From NCBI GenBank assembly GCA_013399895.1, contig VXBA01001256.1, positions 62,001 through 126,000 of the forward strand: a stretch of DNA of 64,000 nucleotides, in the 5' to 3' direction. Below the pieces are notes generated by a model. The model ran no database searches. It saw only the letters and a program-made list of their open reading frames with translations, and was not told the origin of the DNA. Both the position numbers and the translations under genes were made by a program. Shown here piece by piece: positions 1 to 11,556 of the stretch (its first letter is position 1; the number at the start of each line of letters is the position of its first letter). The DNA comes from Serilophus lunatus (lineage: Eukaryota > Chordata > Aves > Passeriformes > Eurylaimidae).

Positions 1-87
1 GATGTCAAGAAAGACAAGGCAGATTTAGAAGAGCTACCACTACAATAGTTAGAGGTGTAACAGCTGCCTTACGAGCAAATACAAAAA

Positions 88-146
88 TTTGGAATTAGAT
101 GATTCTTACAGCTCCTTCCAACACAATCCTTTCTATGATTCTATGA
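88..146 (+). mobile_element. CR1 3'-end fragment
   Basis: A short piece of the CR1 3' UTR ending in two copies of the 8-bp terminal unit (TTCTATGATTCTATGA). It follows the usual 'gatgattcttacagctccttccaac' context seen just inside CR1 3' ends. Only the last 60 bases are recognisable, and sequence upstream to position 1 may be further decayed CR1. It is non-coding. Confidence 0.7.
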
Positions 147-148
147 AT

Positions 149-2180
149 TTACTCCTGTTGGAAAAGCTCATCTAAGTGCTGATGCTCTCAGATTTAGGTG
201 CCAAAGTCAGCACCAATTTTTATTGATGGAGCTGAAAGTTTTATACATAGGTATTCCAGAGCTGAGCATCACAACCTTTTTTTAATACTCTTCTGTATTG
301 TGGGCCTATTTAATGCTTATTTAACAGCCTCTAGCTCCTGACATCAAATAGGAAGATAGGAATATTTAAGTTTCATCCTGTTCTCCCTGTGAAATTAAAG
401 AAAAAGTGGGAAGAGACACTTTGCCTGTAAGAAAAAAGCCCTAAGAGCCTTCCCTGTGCTCTTCCATAGCACAGATAACTGCTTGTAGACAGTGAATTCA
501 CCATTCATACAATATTGCTTTTCATCTGCTTAGTTTTAAAGTACCAGTTTACTCCATCTTGACAAATAAGATATAATTCTGCTAAAAGGATGGCATGGCA
601 AAGGGTAAAGAAAATACCTGATGAAATTCTTCCGTGATGAACTCATCTCTCAGCCACCTGTAAAAGATTGCTTTTACTAGCTAGTTATGTATCAGACTGA
701 CCTCTCTTATAGTTTAAACAAATTTGTTCCCTGTAGCTTTTGGTTATTGAATTTTTTCCCCTCGATGTTAGCTTTGACAGAATATATCGTTATTTTATCA
801 TTATTATTCTATGATTCTATGTGTCTAAATGCTGCACAGGAATTTATGTAACTTGCATTTTTGTGGTAAACACTTCAGTTTCAAGGTCTTTCTTAATGTC
901 AGCAACAGCCTGTACTGATGCCACAAGTTGTATTGGCTTTTTCAACATCTTACGAACATCTTAGGGATAGCAATGAACTTTTCTTGCCATCAGAACAAGC
1001 AAACAAATAAAGAAATACAGGCAAAGGAACCTGTAATTTTCAGTCCCACTTCCCAACAGACAAATCTGTTACTTTGGTGTCCAAGCTCCAGCTGAAATTC
1101 TGCCTTGAGCTCATCAACACACTCCAAGTCCAAAGTTCCCCTAAGATTTGTGAGGTAAATTTCCTCTCAGGAAAATCGCACTTTTCTGCACCTCATCACT
1201 ATTAGCTGGGAGTTTGTGGTGTCAGTATAAAATGTCATTTTAGTCCAAATCCCAACCCACAGAGAAGAATTACAGTTAGAATTCAAGTGTCAGACACAGA
1301 GATTTAATTTCCCAGAACAAAATTATTTGTAACTCTAGATATTATAAAATATAATTTATTCAACTGAGAGACTGTTTAAAAACTCAACTTTATTAGCTAC
1401 TTTTAATAAAAGAAAATATGTATCTGACACCTTGGAATATACTATTACAGTGCAGAATCTTACAGTCTGGTTGAATTTAGCCTTCATAAATTTTCCCAAT
1501 CAAGTGAAAGAAATTCTAGAACTATAAAACAGCTTGAGAAATTCTAATTTAATTTTAGATGAGAAAAAAACAAAGAATGAAGAATTTTTATAATGAGACT
1601 TACGTACAGATTTTAACTATGATTGACAAAAGGTTTAAATCAAAGATCATTACTACTAAAGTAACTGCAGCTGAACATTTGTGTTATACAAAGTTCTTAA
1701 GCAAAATAGTTTCATGATCATTTTATCTACTTCTGGAATACTGTAGAGACATACCCTAAGGATATAGCTTTTTAGCTGGAGAAACACAGAAAAATACCTG
1801 TGAACAACTGATTTTATGCTTACCTTTCCCATAAATTCTTTATGTCACTATTTGAGGAAATATATGTATCTGATATGACTGCAGGTGCAAAATAAATCTG
1901 TTGCTTATGGTAAATTGATCACCAGCTATCCTCTAATGTATTATCTGATTGTTTCCATCTAATCAAGGTAGTATGTAATACAGAGGTATCCTTACTCTGG
2001 TGTTATTATCTCAGTCATGTAAGTGGACAGAAGCAATCACAAAAAAAGAGGATGAAATGTCCTTATCATGCATGTGATTCAAAGCTATCAAAATGTATGT
2101 TGTCCAGCACATATAGTTTCTCACCTGCAAGGCTGTGAACACCATAGGCAAGGATGTCCAGATGACCATATTGCTTTGCT
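149..2180. other. Unique AT-rich intergenic sequence
   Basis: I see no gene, RNA or clear repeat in this stretch. Open frames are short and without recognisable protein features. A 15-bp ATTCTATGATTCTAT match at 806-820 is too short to call a second CR1 tail. Confidence 0.5.
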
Positions 2181-2184
2181 GTTT

Positions 2185-2262
2185 TACAGAATCATGGAGT
2201 TAACTAGGTTGGAAAAGACCATTGAGATCATAAAGTCCAACCTATTACCTAATGTTATGATT
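2185..2262 (-). mobile_element. CR1 3'-UTR fragment
   Basis: Reverse-orientation CR1 3' terminal segment. It reads 'cagaatcatggagttaactagg', then 'ttggaaaagaccattgagatcat' and 'aagtccaacctattacctaa', the same block as at 18155 and in the family consensus as I know it. It is truncated after about 75 bp and carries no coding sequence. Confidence 0.85.
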
Positions 2263-2299
2263 GGGTATTTAATTTATTTTATTCTGTATATTGAAATTT

Positions 2300-3250
2300 T
2301 TTCGCATTCGCTGGCAGCGCCACATGGGAGAGATCCTGCGGGCACCTTGTGTGCAGGATATGCCTGACCCAGTGCCAGTCAGCATGACTTCCTGATCCTG
2401 CCAGCAGGTCTGCCTTTGCCTGACCAGGGCCAATCATGCTGGTGCGGCACGCAGGACCACCCACCTCCCACCCCGTCCTGAGGCCCTGGGCAAGCCGAGG
2501 GGTGGGCGTGGTGCCCCAAGGGAGCTCCGCAGAGCACAAGATATGCACTGTGTCCTGTCTGCTGCCATTTTGTGTTCATGTGGGACACAGTGCCGATGGA
2601 GCTGCCCCAGCCAAGCAGAGGCAGTGCCAGTGGCGCTCAGGCAGCAGTAGCAGAGCACACCCTCTCTGGTCCATTTGTCAGTGGATCACAGGCACGGACC
2701 ACACGTGGACAGAGGCACAGCAGATGGACGCAGCAGCTGTGGGGCTGGCTGCTGCTGGTGGTGCTGGGGCTGCACATGGGGCTCCTTGGGAGAAGTTGGG
2801 ACCTTCCCTGGAACCACACAGTGATGGGGCAAGCCACTGAGCCAATGGGAATTTTTTGGTGCACAGAACTGATGGCACGATGGGGCAGGGCCAGGGGACA
2901 CTTTAAAGTGGCATGTGCATGAGAACTCACGCTCTTTGGGACTCTGGCAGCACTCGGGAACATGGCTCCGTTTCTTCAGCAGCTGAAAAGCCACGTAGCT
3001 AATCATCCTCATCCCTATCTCTCTCTTGATTCTGAAAGGAGACACACATCATCATTCCAGCTTGTTTTCACTCCTATCCTCCTCAGAACAGCAGCCTAGC
3101 TTGGAGGTCTGTTCTCGCCAGTTCTTTCCCTGTGAGTGACCACCCTGTCCGCTCCTGCAGCCCTCATGAAGGGGGATGCTTAATATTTTGGAGAATTCAC
3201 TTTAGCTAGGTAGCTGTATAACTTGGAATATTAAAGGCCAGAAGAGCCTG
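2300..3250 (+). mobile_element. GC-rich LTR-like block, diverged
   Basis: An abrupt GC-rich island in AT-rich surroundings. In plus orientation it has a CCAAT box (GAGCCAATGGG near 2840) followed about 60 bp later by a TATA-like CTTTAAAG (near 2900), then a C/T-rich stretch. This order resembles the promoter part of the family A LTRs at 10.5 and 30 kb (CCAAT, then CTTAAAAG, then a C/T-rich segment). No clean TG...CA ends or target duplication could be seen. The six or more overlapping frames here are chance frames of GC-rich DNA. It could also be another GC-rich repeat. Confidence 0.45.
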
Positions 3251-3730
3251 TGTTCTAGTGTGTTTGCATTCTTGTGTATGGATAAGTGGGGTATAAGACA
3301 AAACATAGAGTTAGGCTTCCAGGACTACTAGAGGCTGGACATAGGTGGGATTAGTAATAAGGGACAATTCTGTTGGACACTTGGGAAATACAGTAGTAAG
3401 ATGGACTTTAGTTGGATAGTATGGGGGTTGGGCACTCTAAATGTTATAAAAATGGACCGATTGTTATGATTTTTCTCTTTGGATCACCGGACATGACCAG
3501 TAAAGCTGCTTCTCCCCTTTATTCCATGTTTCTTAATTTTTTATCTGTCACCCTTAAGGTAACACTCCCCTCCACCAGCAAGAGCAACTACACCTCCATT
3601 GCCTCCAAGGAGAGCAACATATATATACATAAATATATATATATATATATATGACATAATAAAGTTGTAAAATTCTGTCTATATTATTTCATCTCATAAA
3701 TTCAAAGTGTATAACTGCCCATCAATCTAG
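3251..3730. other. Unique sequence with a TA microsatellite
   Basis: No gene seen. Positions 3617-3652 form an imperfect (TA)n run of about 36 bp. The rest is ordinary AT-rich sequence leading into the 3' end of the next CR1. Confidence 0.55.
3617..3652. repeat. (TA)n microsatellite
   Basis: Alternating T/A run with two interruptions (ACATAAA), visible directly in the sequence. Confidence 0.95.
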
Positions 3731-4845
3731 GACACCCAACACAATCCCATAACTAAACCATGGTACTAAGTGCTACATTCAGTCTTTTTTTAAAGACTTC
3801 CAGGGATGTTGACTCTACCACCTCGCCGGACAGCCCATTCCAATGGCAAATGCCTCTGTGAAAATTTTTTTTAATATCCAGCCTAAACTTTCCCTGACGC
3901 AGCTTGAGACTGTGTCTTTTCTTTCACCAGTTGCCTGAGGGAAGAGACTGCCCCCCATCTGGCTACAACTTCCTTTCAGGTAGTTGTAGAGAGCAATAAG
4001 GTCTTCCCTGAGCCCTCCTCTTCTCCAGGGTGATTGCCCTTCTCTGGACACATTCGAGCATCTCAACATCTTTCTTCAATTGACGGGCCCAGAACTGGAC
4101 ACGGTACTCAAGGTGTGGCCTAACCAGTGCTGACTACAGGGGAAGAATAACTCCCCTAGTCCTGCTGGCTACACTATTCCTGACACAGGCCAGGATGCCA
4201 ATGGCCTTCTTGGCTACCTGAGCACACTGCTGGCCCATGTTCAGCCAGCTGCCAATCAGTACTGCCAGGTCCCTTTCTGTCTGGGGGCTCTCCAGCCATA
4301 TTGTCCCCAGCCTGTAGCTCTGCACGGGGTTGTTGTGGACAAAGTGCAGGACCCAGCACTTAGACTTGTTAAATGCCACTGGATTTTCCCATCTATCCAG
4401 CCTGTTCAAGTCCCTCTGCAGAGACCTCCTACCCTCTAAAAGACTGACAGTTGCCTCCAGTTTTGTGTCATCTGCAAATTTGCTAACGGTGACCTCAAAC
4501 CCCTCATCCAGATCATCAATAAAGATATTAAACAGGACTGGGCCCAACACTGATCACTGGGGGACACCACTAGTGACTAGCTGCCAACTGGATGTGCCAC
4601 CGTTCACCACCACTCTCTGGGTCCAGGCATTCAGCCAGTTCTTAAGCCAGTGCAAAATGCACCTGTCCAAGCCATGGGGTGCTAGCTTTTCCAGGAGTAT
4701 TATATGGGAGATGATGTCAAAGACTTTGCTGAAGTCCAGGCAGACTACACCCACAGCCTTCCTCTCATCTACCAGGCGGATCACCTGATCACAAAAGGAG
4801 ATCGTGCTGGTAAAAGAAGATCAGATTGGTAAAATATCTAATTCT
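3731..4845 (-). mobile_element. CR1 retrotransposon, 5'-truncated
   Basis: Minus-strand CR1 copy covering the C-terminal half of ORF2 (reverse transcriptase) and the 3' UTR. Its low-coordinate end lies in the 3' UTR ('aactaaaccatggtactaag') and lacks the terminal octamer repeats. Its high-coordinate end stops inside the RT region near 4845, as expected from incomplete target-primed reverse transcription. The coding part is described separately. Confidence 0.95.
3815..4784 (-). pseudogene. CR1 ORF2 reverse-transcriptase remnant
   Basis: CR1 ORF2 encodes an endonuclease plus reverse transcriptase that copies CR1 RNA at the nicked target. Here the N-terminal endonuclease and RT fingers are missing. 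From 4784 downward the frame shows RT motif A (VCLDFSKVFD), a GVPQ...SVLGPVLFNIFIDDL motif B region, and the catalytic FADDTK around 4467-4478. It then shows the conserved tail (MGQQCAQVAKKAIGILACVRNSVASRTRG). A single in-frame TGA at 4554-4556 replaces the glycine after VPQ. Below about 4134 the frame shifts, and the extreme C-terminal part (ALYNYLKGSCSQ...FPQATGERKD) continues to about 3815. The active-site aspartates are intact, but the gene is plainly dead. Confidence 0.93.
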
Positions 4846-5230
4846 CCTGTCAGAAACCCGAAAGTACTTTCTATAACTTATTCTAAATCCCTGCTGAAGG
4901 ATTCCATCACTGGAATTCAAATATAGAAGAGTTGTTTCAACTGCCTGGAATATCACAATCCAGACACAGCTGAGAGTAAGATTAGAGTTTCAGGAGAGTG
5001 ATCAGGAGACACAGTAAAGAATGAGTTTGTTTTGAGATGACCAAAATCGTATAAAAAAGAAATATGACATTAAAGTGAGCTTTATACTGCTGCACAATTT
5101 TAAAGTTCTAAAAAGTCTGATAGACTTACAGCAAACCAGGAGAAAATGTCCCTATCTTTGGCAGCAATCAAGTTGTTCAGTAAATCTATGCATTGCAAGT
5201 CAGTTTCTTCTGGTTGCTGTGTTTCTTTGT
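4846..5230. other. Unique AT-rich spacer
   Basis: No gene or recognised repeat seen between the CR1 copy and the ERV remnant that begins near 5230. Confidence 0.5.
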
Positions 5231-6126
5231 GCTCAAATTCCTTCTCTTTGGAGCAAAAGTCTTAATTTTCTTTACTCGAGAGAGTGCAGGGAGAGGCACT
5301 CCACACTCATTTAAACAATCAGCAACTTCTCATTTTATTAATAATTTGAATATAAGAAAATCTTTCATTACTGGATTTACCTCTTTGTAACGCTCTAGTG
5401 TCAAAGATTTCGGAGAGCATGACAAATGCAGGCTTTGCGGAGTACCGATTTCTATAAGAAACTCCAGGCTCTCTAGTTCAGTCAGTACGTGCCGTGATCG
5501 GGCTCAGGGGCTGTCGCTCAACAGGTTTCTTACCAACCGCCCCTCCCATGGCAACCAGACTCGAGGTCGTGTTCACTGTGTTGGCTGCACGTTCGTGAGC
5601 GGTGCTGCTCGCTGCCCAAGCAGTGGGGACTCCCCTTTGGCCAAAACAGTGTTTTGTTTTTCCAAAAAAACCTTCTTTGACCCCCTGACTCCCAAGTTTC
5701 AGAAAAGAGAACCAAGAAAGAAATTCTTACTGAATTGAGAATCGAACTCGAAGCCTCAAAACTTCCAAACAAGTGCACAGTGACTCACAGCTGGGAAGGG
5801 TTCGTGACCGCGCACTCCCCCACCAATTTTCTCCACCTCTCTCCCGTGGCGGGATAGAAAGCATGCCAAAGCAGTCCTCTCTTACTGGAGAGAACCGAAG
5901 GTGTAAAACACAAAACAAACCAAGATCCCAAGACCCCAGCCACGCTCGGCTAGAGACACCTTACCCTGTGGACAGATCACAAGTGACTTCAACCTCTGTG
6001 ACTAGGTCTTTTGCCTCAAGACCAATAAAAGGCTTCCTGGTCTCCAAAGAGAGAACTGGAAGCTGTCTTCACATCCTTGAAGGGATTCCTGGGGAGCCCG
6101 ATCCAGGAATGATTCAGGTCCCTTTT
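5230..6126 (-). mobile_element. ERV leader/internal remnant
   Basis: GC-richer sequence lying directly internal to the minus-strand LTR at 6149-6650 and its primer-binding site. Read on the minus strand it contains a splice-donor-like CACAGG|GTAAGG near 5965-5975, plausible for the ERV leader. I could not recognise gag or any other retroviral protein. The frames present (for example 5530-5778 and 5727-5918, minus) show no known motif. The lower boundary is approximate. A stretch around 5745 resembles part of a tRNA T-arm, but no tRNA folds from it. Confidence 0.45.
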
Positions 6127-6144
6127 GACACATCTGGGCTGCCA
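6127..6144 (-). other. Candidate retroviral primer-binding site
   Basis: On the minus strand, four bases after the LTR end, the sequence reads TGGCAGCCCAGATGTGTC. It begins with the obligatory TGG and resembles the Lys-type retroviral primer-binding site (TGGCGCCCAACGTGGGG) if one or two gaps are allowed. The position relative to the LTR is right. The tRNA assignment is tentative. Confidence 0.55.
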
Positions 6145-6148
6145 AAAC

Positions 6149-6650
6149 TGTTGTCTAAAAACAGAATAAAAATTGAAACACAACACAGATTTAATAGGGG
6201 TGAAGGGAAGAACAGCTTTACTGGTTAAGTCTCCTGATTCAAAGAGAAGAAGAATAACAATTTCTCTATATTTATAACCTTCTTAGTTTCCACCCATGTT
6301 TTCACCCAGTGTGAGTTCACCTAACACCTATGTCTTCAAATTACTCAACGAGAGCTCCCCTTATTCTCTGAGCCCACACAGGACCTGTCCCATTTTTCTG
6401 AGCAGGTCTAGGAGGCCTGGGCCTATGTTTTATCTGGCTACCTCCTTGTCTGTACAGAAGAATGCTAACATCTGAACACAGGCTTCTGAAAACCCTTCAT
6501 TTTCAAGCTACACAGCTAAATTAAGTCCCCTAAAAATATATGGAAAACCCTCCAAGGCATCAACAGTATTCATGGAGGTAGCATAACCTCCATACAGTTT
6601 TAATGTTAAGCAATGTTTATGTTAAGCAGTGTTTATGTTAAGCAATAACA
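6149..6650 (-). mobile_element. ERV 5' LTR (about 502 bp)
   Basis: Minus-strand LTR with canonical ends: it starts TGTTATTG (6650) and ends ...GACAACA (6149). Inside, the minus strand shows a TATA box (GGTTATAAATATAG near 6275) and an AGTAAA poly(A)-type signal near 6215, the same 'AGTAAAnTGTTCTT' form used by other LTRs in this window. It is followed by a candidate primer-binding site and leader, so it looks like the 5' LTR of a truncated provirus. No matching 3' LTR lies below it. A 16-bp tandem repeat occupies its U3 end. Confidence 0.65.
6605..6649. repeat. 16-bp tandem repeat in LTR U3
   Basis: Unit GTTAAGCAATGTTTAT occurs at 6605-6620 and, with one change, at 6621-6636. A partial third copy lies at 6637-6649. 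It sits at the outer edge of the minus-strand LTR. Confidence 0.9.
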
Positions 6651-9600
6651 ATTGAATCCCAACCTTAATATTTCAGTCACTGAACAGAAGCATTCCATCT
6701 ACAGTCAAAGAAATACAGCTGTCTCAAATATAGAGTAGATTAATTATATTAAAGCTATTGGCAAAATTCTGTGCGTGATTTCACTTAAACAGTCTATGAG
6801 ACTACAGAGTGTATCTGAGGTGAAGACTTTGTAAGGATATGGAAGTTTGTGAAAATACTTCTGTGAACATATGTCAACTTCAAAACAGTCCGTTATCTGC
6901 AGTCATACTATTTTTTCTCATATCTCCTTTTGCAATCTAAATTTGCTACCTTCCAGTTCAGCAACAATTTAACTTCTATAGTAATACATATTTGAAGAGA
7001 AGATGAAGAGAGAGAAACTTATATGTTGGATTAAGAACTGGAATTGTGAGTGGGTTTATAAATCATAAAAATGATACTACCTTAGTACTTTTTTTCCCTA
7101 TATATTCATAGTTTTGTTCTGTATAGGAACAAAATATACCCTGATCTCTATATAAAATTACTATTATAATAACTGAAAATCTGCTGCCCTTCCATAGTTA
7201 CTTGTTCATTCTTCCAGGGCAGGCCTCTCTTGAATAAGAAGACAGTCACATATATTTTTCAAAATAAAAGCAGAAGTGAAAAATGTACACACACAAAATT
7301 GTCTTTACCAGTTTTTGCAATTTAAATAAATAAGGACTAAAAATTTGATAAAGTGCTGGAGGTAAGATATGAGGAAAAACTGACCTCCAGGATTCTTTCA
7401 ACCACTTGGAAATATAGACAACACCAAAAGAAGTACTGCAGCATTAGGGAAGTCCTTAGTGAAGATTTGAGACTGCCGATTCATATTCTGCTTCTGTCCT
7501 TGGAGGATTCTGATACAGATACTGGTGACACTGCCTTGTGTAGTTCATGGTTCTTCCTGGCAAAATTTGTCAAATACCAAATGATATCAAATCCTATTCT
7601 AACTATCATATTGCCAGTATTTTTATGATGTTTCATATATAAAGACACTGAAGTTTTTGACACTCTTTTTGGTTTTATCACTTTTTTCTTTTTTTTTCTT
7701 TTTTCCTTTTTTTTTGGTGGTTAAGTTATTGAATGGCAGCAGGAGATCTGATGTATGCATTAACAGAAAATATCAGCCTTTGAACAACATAACAGCTCAC
7801 TGCCTTACATTTTGCCAGCTTGCAACATATTCAGGAACTTCTTATCAGAACTCCAAAAGCACTATGTGAAACCTTACATTTTTAAAAAATGATTAAATCT
7901 CTTACAAGCTCCCTGTCCGCTCCATGCAATAAAAGACAAAAAAGGATTAGTCTTCTGAAAAATAGGTTCTTTCAGCCCATACTATATGTACTATATATAC
8001 GGACTTCTTATTTGTCTTCCTAGGCAAACCTCACAGTTTAATGATAACATTGTTTATTTTGCTTTGAGAATTATTTCCTTCCTAGAATAAATATTAAGGT
8101 ATAAAATGCTGATGTCACTATAAACATGAAAGAGATACAGCAGATCTGGGAAAAAATCCAAAGTGCTTCAGACTGACTTTTCTGCCAACTTCAGGCTTTT
8201 TTACCCAAAGGTCTTGGTCCTCAAAAACATAGTCATCTTTGGAGGTAATGCAGGTATAATCTGTAAATATTAGGCTTGTGTGATTGGAATATAAATAACA
8301 GTTCCTTTCATCACAATAGGAGAAAAAAAACCCCAAACATAACCAAACTTCACTTCTAAATGATTATGTAGCTATTTATTATCTAGGTACAATTTTGTAG
8401 TAGTTTGAGTTATCCCCCCCCCAGTACTAGATATGTGTAAGCCTTTTCCAGCACTGTGCACATAGGAATGTGTGTATGAGGAGGGAGCAGGGACACATTT
8501 TTGCAAGTACATTCTCTTTAGGAAAGTGTTTCAAAGTGCAGTCAGCAAAGCTACGTGCAAAAAGAACTCAAGACATTTAAATTCTACAATTAGAAACAAA
8601 GGGGATGTCAAGTAGGTGACTCCTGAGAGACAGGATGATCTGCTGGATTTCAGTGCTTTCATTATAAGTCATCTAGCCAGAGAAAACTTCAGCTTTTAAG
8701 CTAACCTAGCTGACGTAGAAAATGAGAAAAAGGTTCGATTGTTTCTAAAGCAAGGACTTATTTTTCTAGCTTTATTGAACAAATGGAGCAAAAAAAAAAT
8801 TGTTACTTAACTGTGAAATTAGAAAATTGCCCTACAAATAGAAAAAATAAATCTCAAGTTCCATGAGAGAAAAAAAATTGAAAGTTGAGACAAATATATT
8901 TCTGTAGAGCACAGTTTTGTACTGTGGATTTATAACAGTTTGAAGATATTTGCAGTTGTCACTATGTTTCTCCTAGGGTCTTCTGCTCAGAGATGTCTAA
9001 CAACCTACGGGGAGCTCATGGAAGCACTGTTGAAATCTGGCCTAAGTTGGTCTTAAGTCACTCCTTGAAGTGGTAACATTTATTTTGTGTGCAGGCAAGA
9101 GCTGCTTTCAGGAAGATGTTTGTTGCTTCTGGAAGATGAACATGCATTTGTAGTCAGGAAGGATTTGCTTTATCATCCAGCAGCAGATTGGGTCAGTATA
9201 TTAATTTAATGCAAAACACACAGTAGCTTGTAGAGAGGGGACAGGGAGGAACTCAGGGTACCCTCTGCCAACGGAGGTGCCCCCATCACTCTAGCTTTTT
9301 TTGTTCAGAGGGATTTCATCCATGTTCAGAAGGCACCTCTTGCCAGAGCAAGATTGCATGTTCTAAAATCCGATGTATGTAGTAAGCACCTGCAAGATTC
9401 AAATATACTTGCATTCCATGCATTTTATGTTGACTTATTTAAGTGCTTGGAAGTGTAGGCTCCTGAGACAGTCCCAAGAGAGAGTTCAGTGTTTTACTTA
9501 CCCTGAGTTCATCTACTAAGGCCACTGCAAGAAGCTCAGTATACAACAAACCACTAAACAAATGTGAGAAACTAGATCAGGTTGCCTGACTGAGACACCG

Positions 9601-10504
9601 TACTTATTTTCTGGCATTGCTAAACCTGATACGTAGTTCATTTGGCCTCTGAACCCTCTGACCATAAAATCAAGAGATGTTTCTATCTTCCTTGCTTCAG
9701 TCACTGGTGGAAAAAACTAGTCATAGGTACATTTTAAAAGGTTCAGATGTCTGGTTTAGTTCCACATCAAAAATGTGCATCTTTCTTTGTGCAGTGAATC
9801 TGAACATAGTAAATAAATATTTGCAAAGGTGATATCTGAAGGGAAAATATTAGCTTTGTTCTTTTTTAGCTTCTTTATGATGAATAACAGAAAATACAGG
9901 AATTTTCTTATCTCTTATTTGACTTTTAAATTAGAAAATCATGTCTTTCATAGTTAGGCAACTAGTGAACCAGTGAAGTAACAATACAACAGCAAGAGAG
10001 TAAAATTTAAATTGCAAAGTGAAAAAGCTTCAGTCAGGAAGTTTAAATGCATATTTTTTGTTTGTTTTCATATGCCCTTAAATAAATCTTTGGAGATAAA
10101 AAACTTCCAGAAAATGTTTAGTATTCCAACTATTTATTTAAACAGATGAATCTTTAAATTTACTATTCTGAAGCTCCTAAGAACTTCTACAAAGATAAGG
10201 GAATAGAAGAGGTGATTTGTACTCCAGATATATTTTAAGGATTAAAAGCTTAAAATATCAAGTTTTCCAAATGTGATATAAAGAACTTTCAAGAGAAAAG
10301 GACCTATTTAGAGTTATAAATTTTTGTAAGTCAACGTCCATATTCCTTATCTGCAAAATCAGTTTGGGAATCTTCCTTCAACACATTGACATAGGACAGA
10401 CTGCAGTGATCAGACAGGTTAGAAATATATACTAGTCAGCAGCCTGGTTATACCTGACTAGCCCTTTTGACACCCCAGCCCACCTCCCATTCTTTCTCTG
10501 CCCT
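6651..10504. other. Long unique AT-rich intergenic stretch
   Basis: No gene, exon or recognisable transposon seen. It contains a T/C-rich run at 7679-7716 and a C9-10 run near 8415. Short open frames have no recognisable features and typical AT-rich composition. Confidence 0.5.
7679..7716. repeat. Polypyrimidine low-complexity tract
   Basis: Nearly uninterrupted T with scattered C on the plus strand, seen directly. Confidence 0.9.
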
Positions 10505-10583
10505 TGTCTTAGGGTTTGGGGAGTGTCGGGTCTTGAGGGGAGGAGATGGTCCTGGGAGGTTTTGGGGGAGTTATTGGGGGGGG

Positions 10584-10636
10584 NNNNNNNNNNNNNNNNN
10601 NNNNNNNNNNNNNNNNNNNNNNNNNNNNNNNNNNNN
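10584..10636. other. Assembly gap (53 N)
   Basis: Run of N flanked on the left by a G-rich sequence (TTATTGGGGGGGG), inside the 5' part of a family A LTR. The G-run probably stopped sequencing or assembly. Confidence 0.99.
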
Positions 10637-11556
10637 TTGGGATGGTTCACATGCCTGGTTCCCTGTTCTGATTTAAAACCATGATTTTTTTAGAGTCTTA
10701 AAGCCAAGGTCTGAGAGATCGTCAGAGCTTCTCCTTCGCTTCTGTTCTCCCTGCCCTGGGACAGGGGCCAGGAGAGCAGCCTGTGGTAGGACAATATGAA
10801 GCCCTCCCCCGTCCTCACTCACCACAGTTGCGGCAGGGGACCGAGAGCTCGGTACCGGTGGTGTTCCTCTCCTCCTGGTCTCGATTCACGGCAGCGAAGG
10901 TCCAGAGAGGACGCGGCTGGGTGGTGCGGCACTGCTGTCCCCCCCTGCCTTCCCCAGCAGTGGCCCCCGGCTCGCGGTGGGGCGGCAGGCTCCCGCTGCC
11001 CCCCACCCCGGCCCTGTGAGGGCAGGGAGTGGTGCCTGGTCCTGCCCAGTGCCACTTTGCTGGTGACTGTGGCTCCTGGTAGTGGCGGCAGGTGGAATGG
11101 GGTGGCAGGCAGAACCACGCTGTGAGTGCCGCTGCCGAACCCTGGCATGCCCGCATGTGGCGGCGGGGATGCGGCCGCCCAGCGGGGCAGTGCAGGAGAT
11201 GCAGTCCCGGCAGCTCCCAGCTTGCAGGCAGAGACACACTGCAAATGCCGGCGCCAAACTCCAGTGCAGCCGCAGTCGGCGGCGTGGACACGGTGGCTGC
11301 TTATGGACGGCCCCGCTGCCCCGGCGATTTCCCCCATTGGGTCCCTGAGACAGCGGCAGGGGTCCTGCGCTGGCGCCATGCTGCCAGTGGCCGCGCAGGG
11401 GCAGCAGCCGCTCCGAGGGTGCCGCGGGTGGCCCTGAGGGTGACCCACAGCCAGTAAAGATGGCACCTCCAAGCCCCAAGCATGCGGTTTTTGGCAGAAA
11501 CCGCCATTTTGCCTGGAATGAAGATCCTGAAAGAAGGAGGAGCCTGACTCCGACAA

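Noticed and set aside
806..820. ATTCTATGATTCTAT as another CR1 tail
   Set aside because: Only 15 bp match with no CR1 3' UTR sequence beside it. Chance or a microsatellite-like event is as likely.
2279..3045. Overlapping frames of 66-134 codons on both strands
   Set aside because: Chance frames in a GC-rich LTR-like block. None has recognisable protein features.
5735..5760. tRNA-like T-arm text
   Set aside because: I could not assemble D, anticodon and acceptor arms around it, so no tRNA gene is called.
7353..7628. 91-codon plus-strand frame
   Set aside because: Composition and lack of recognisable motifs do not support a coding exon.
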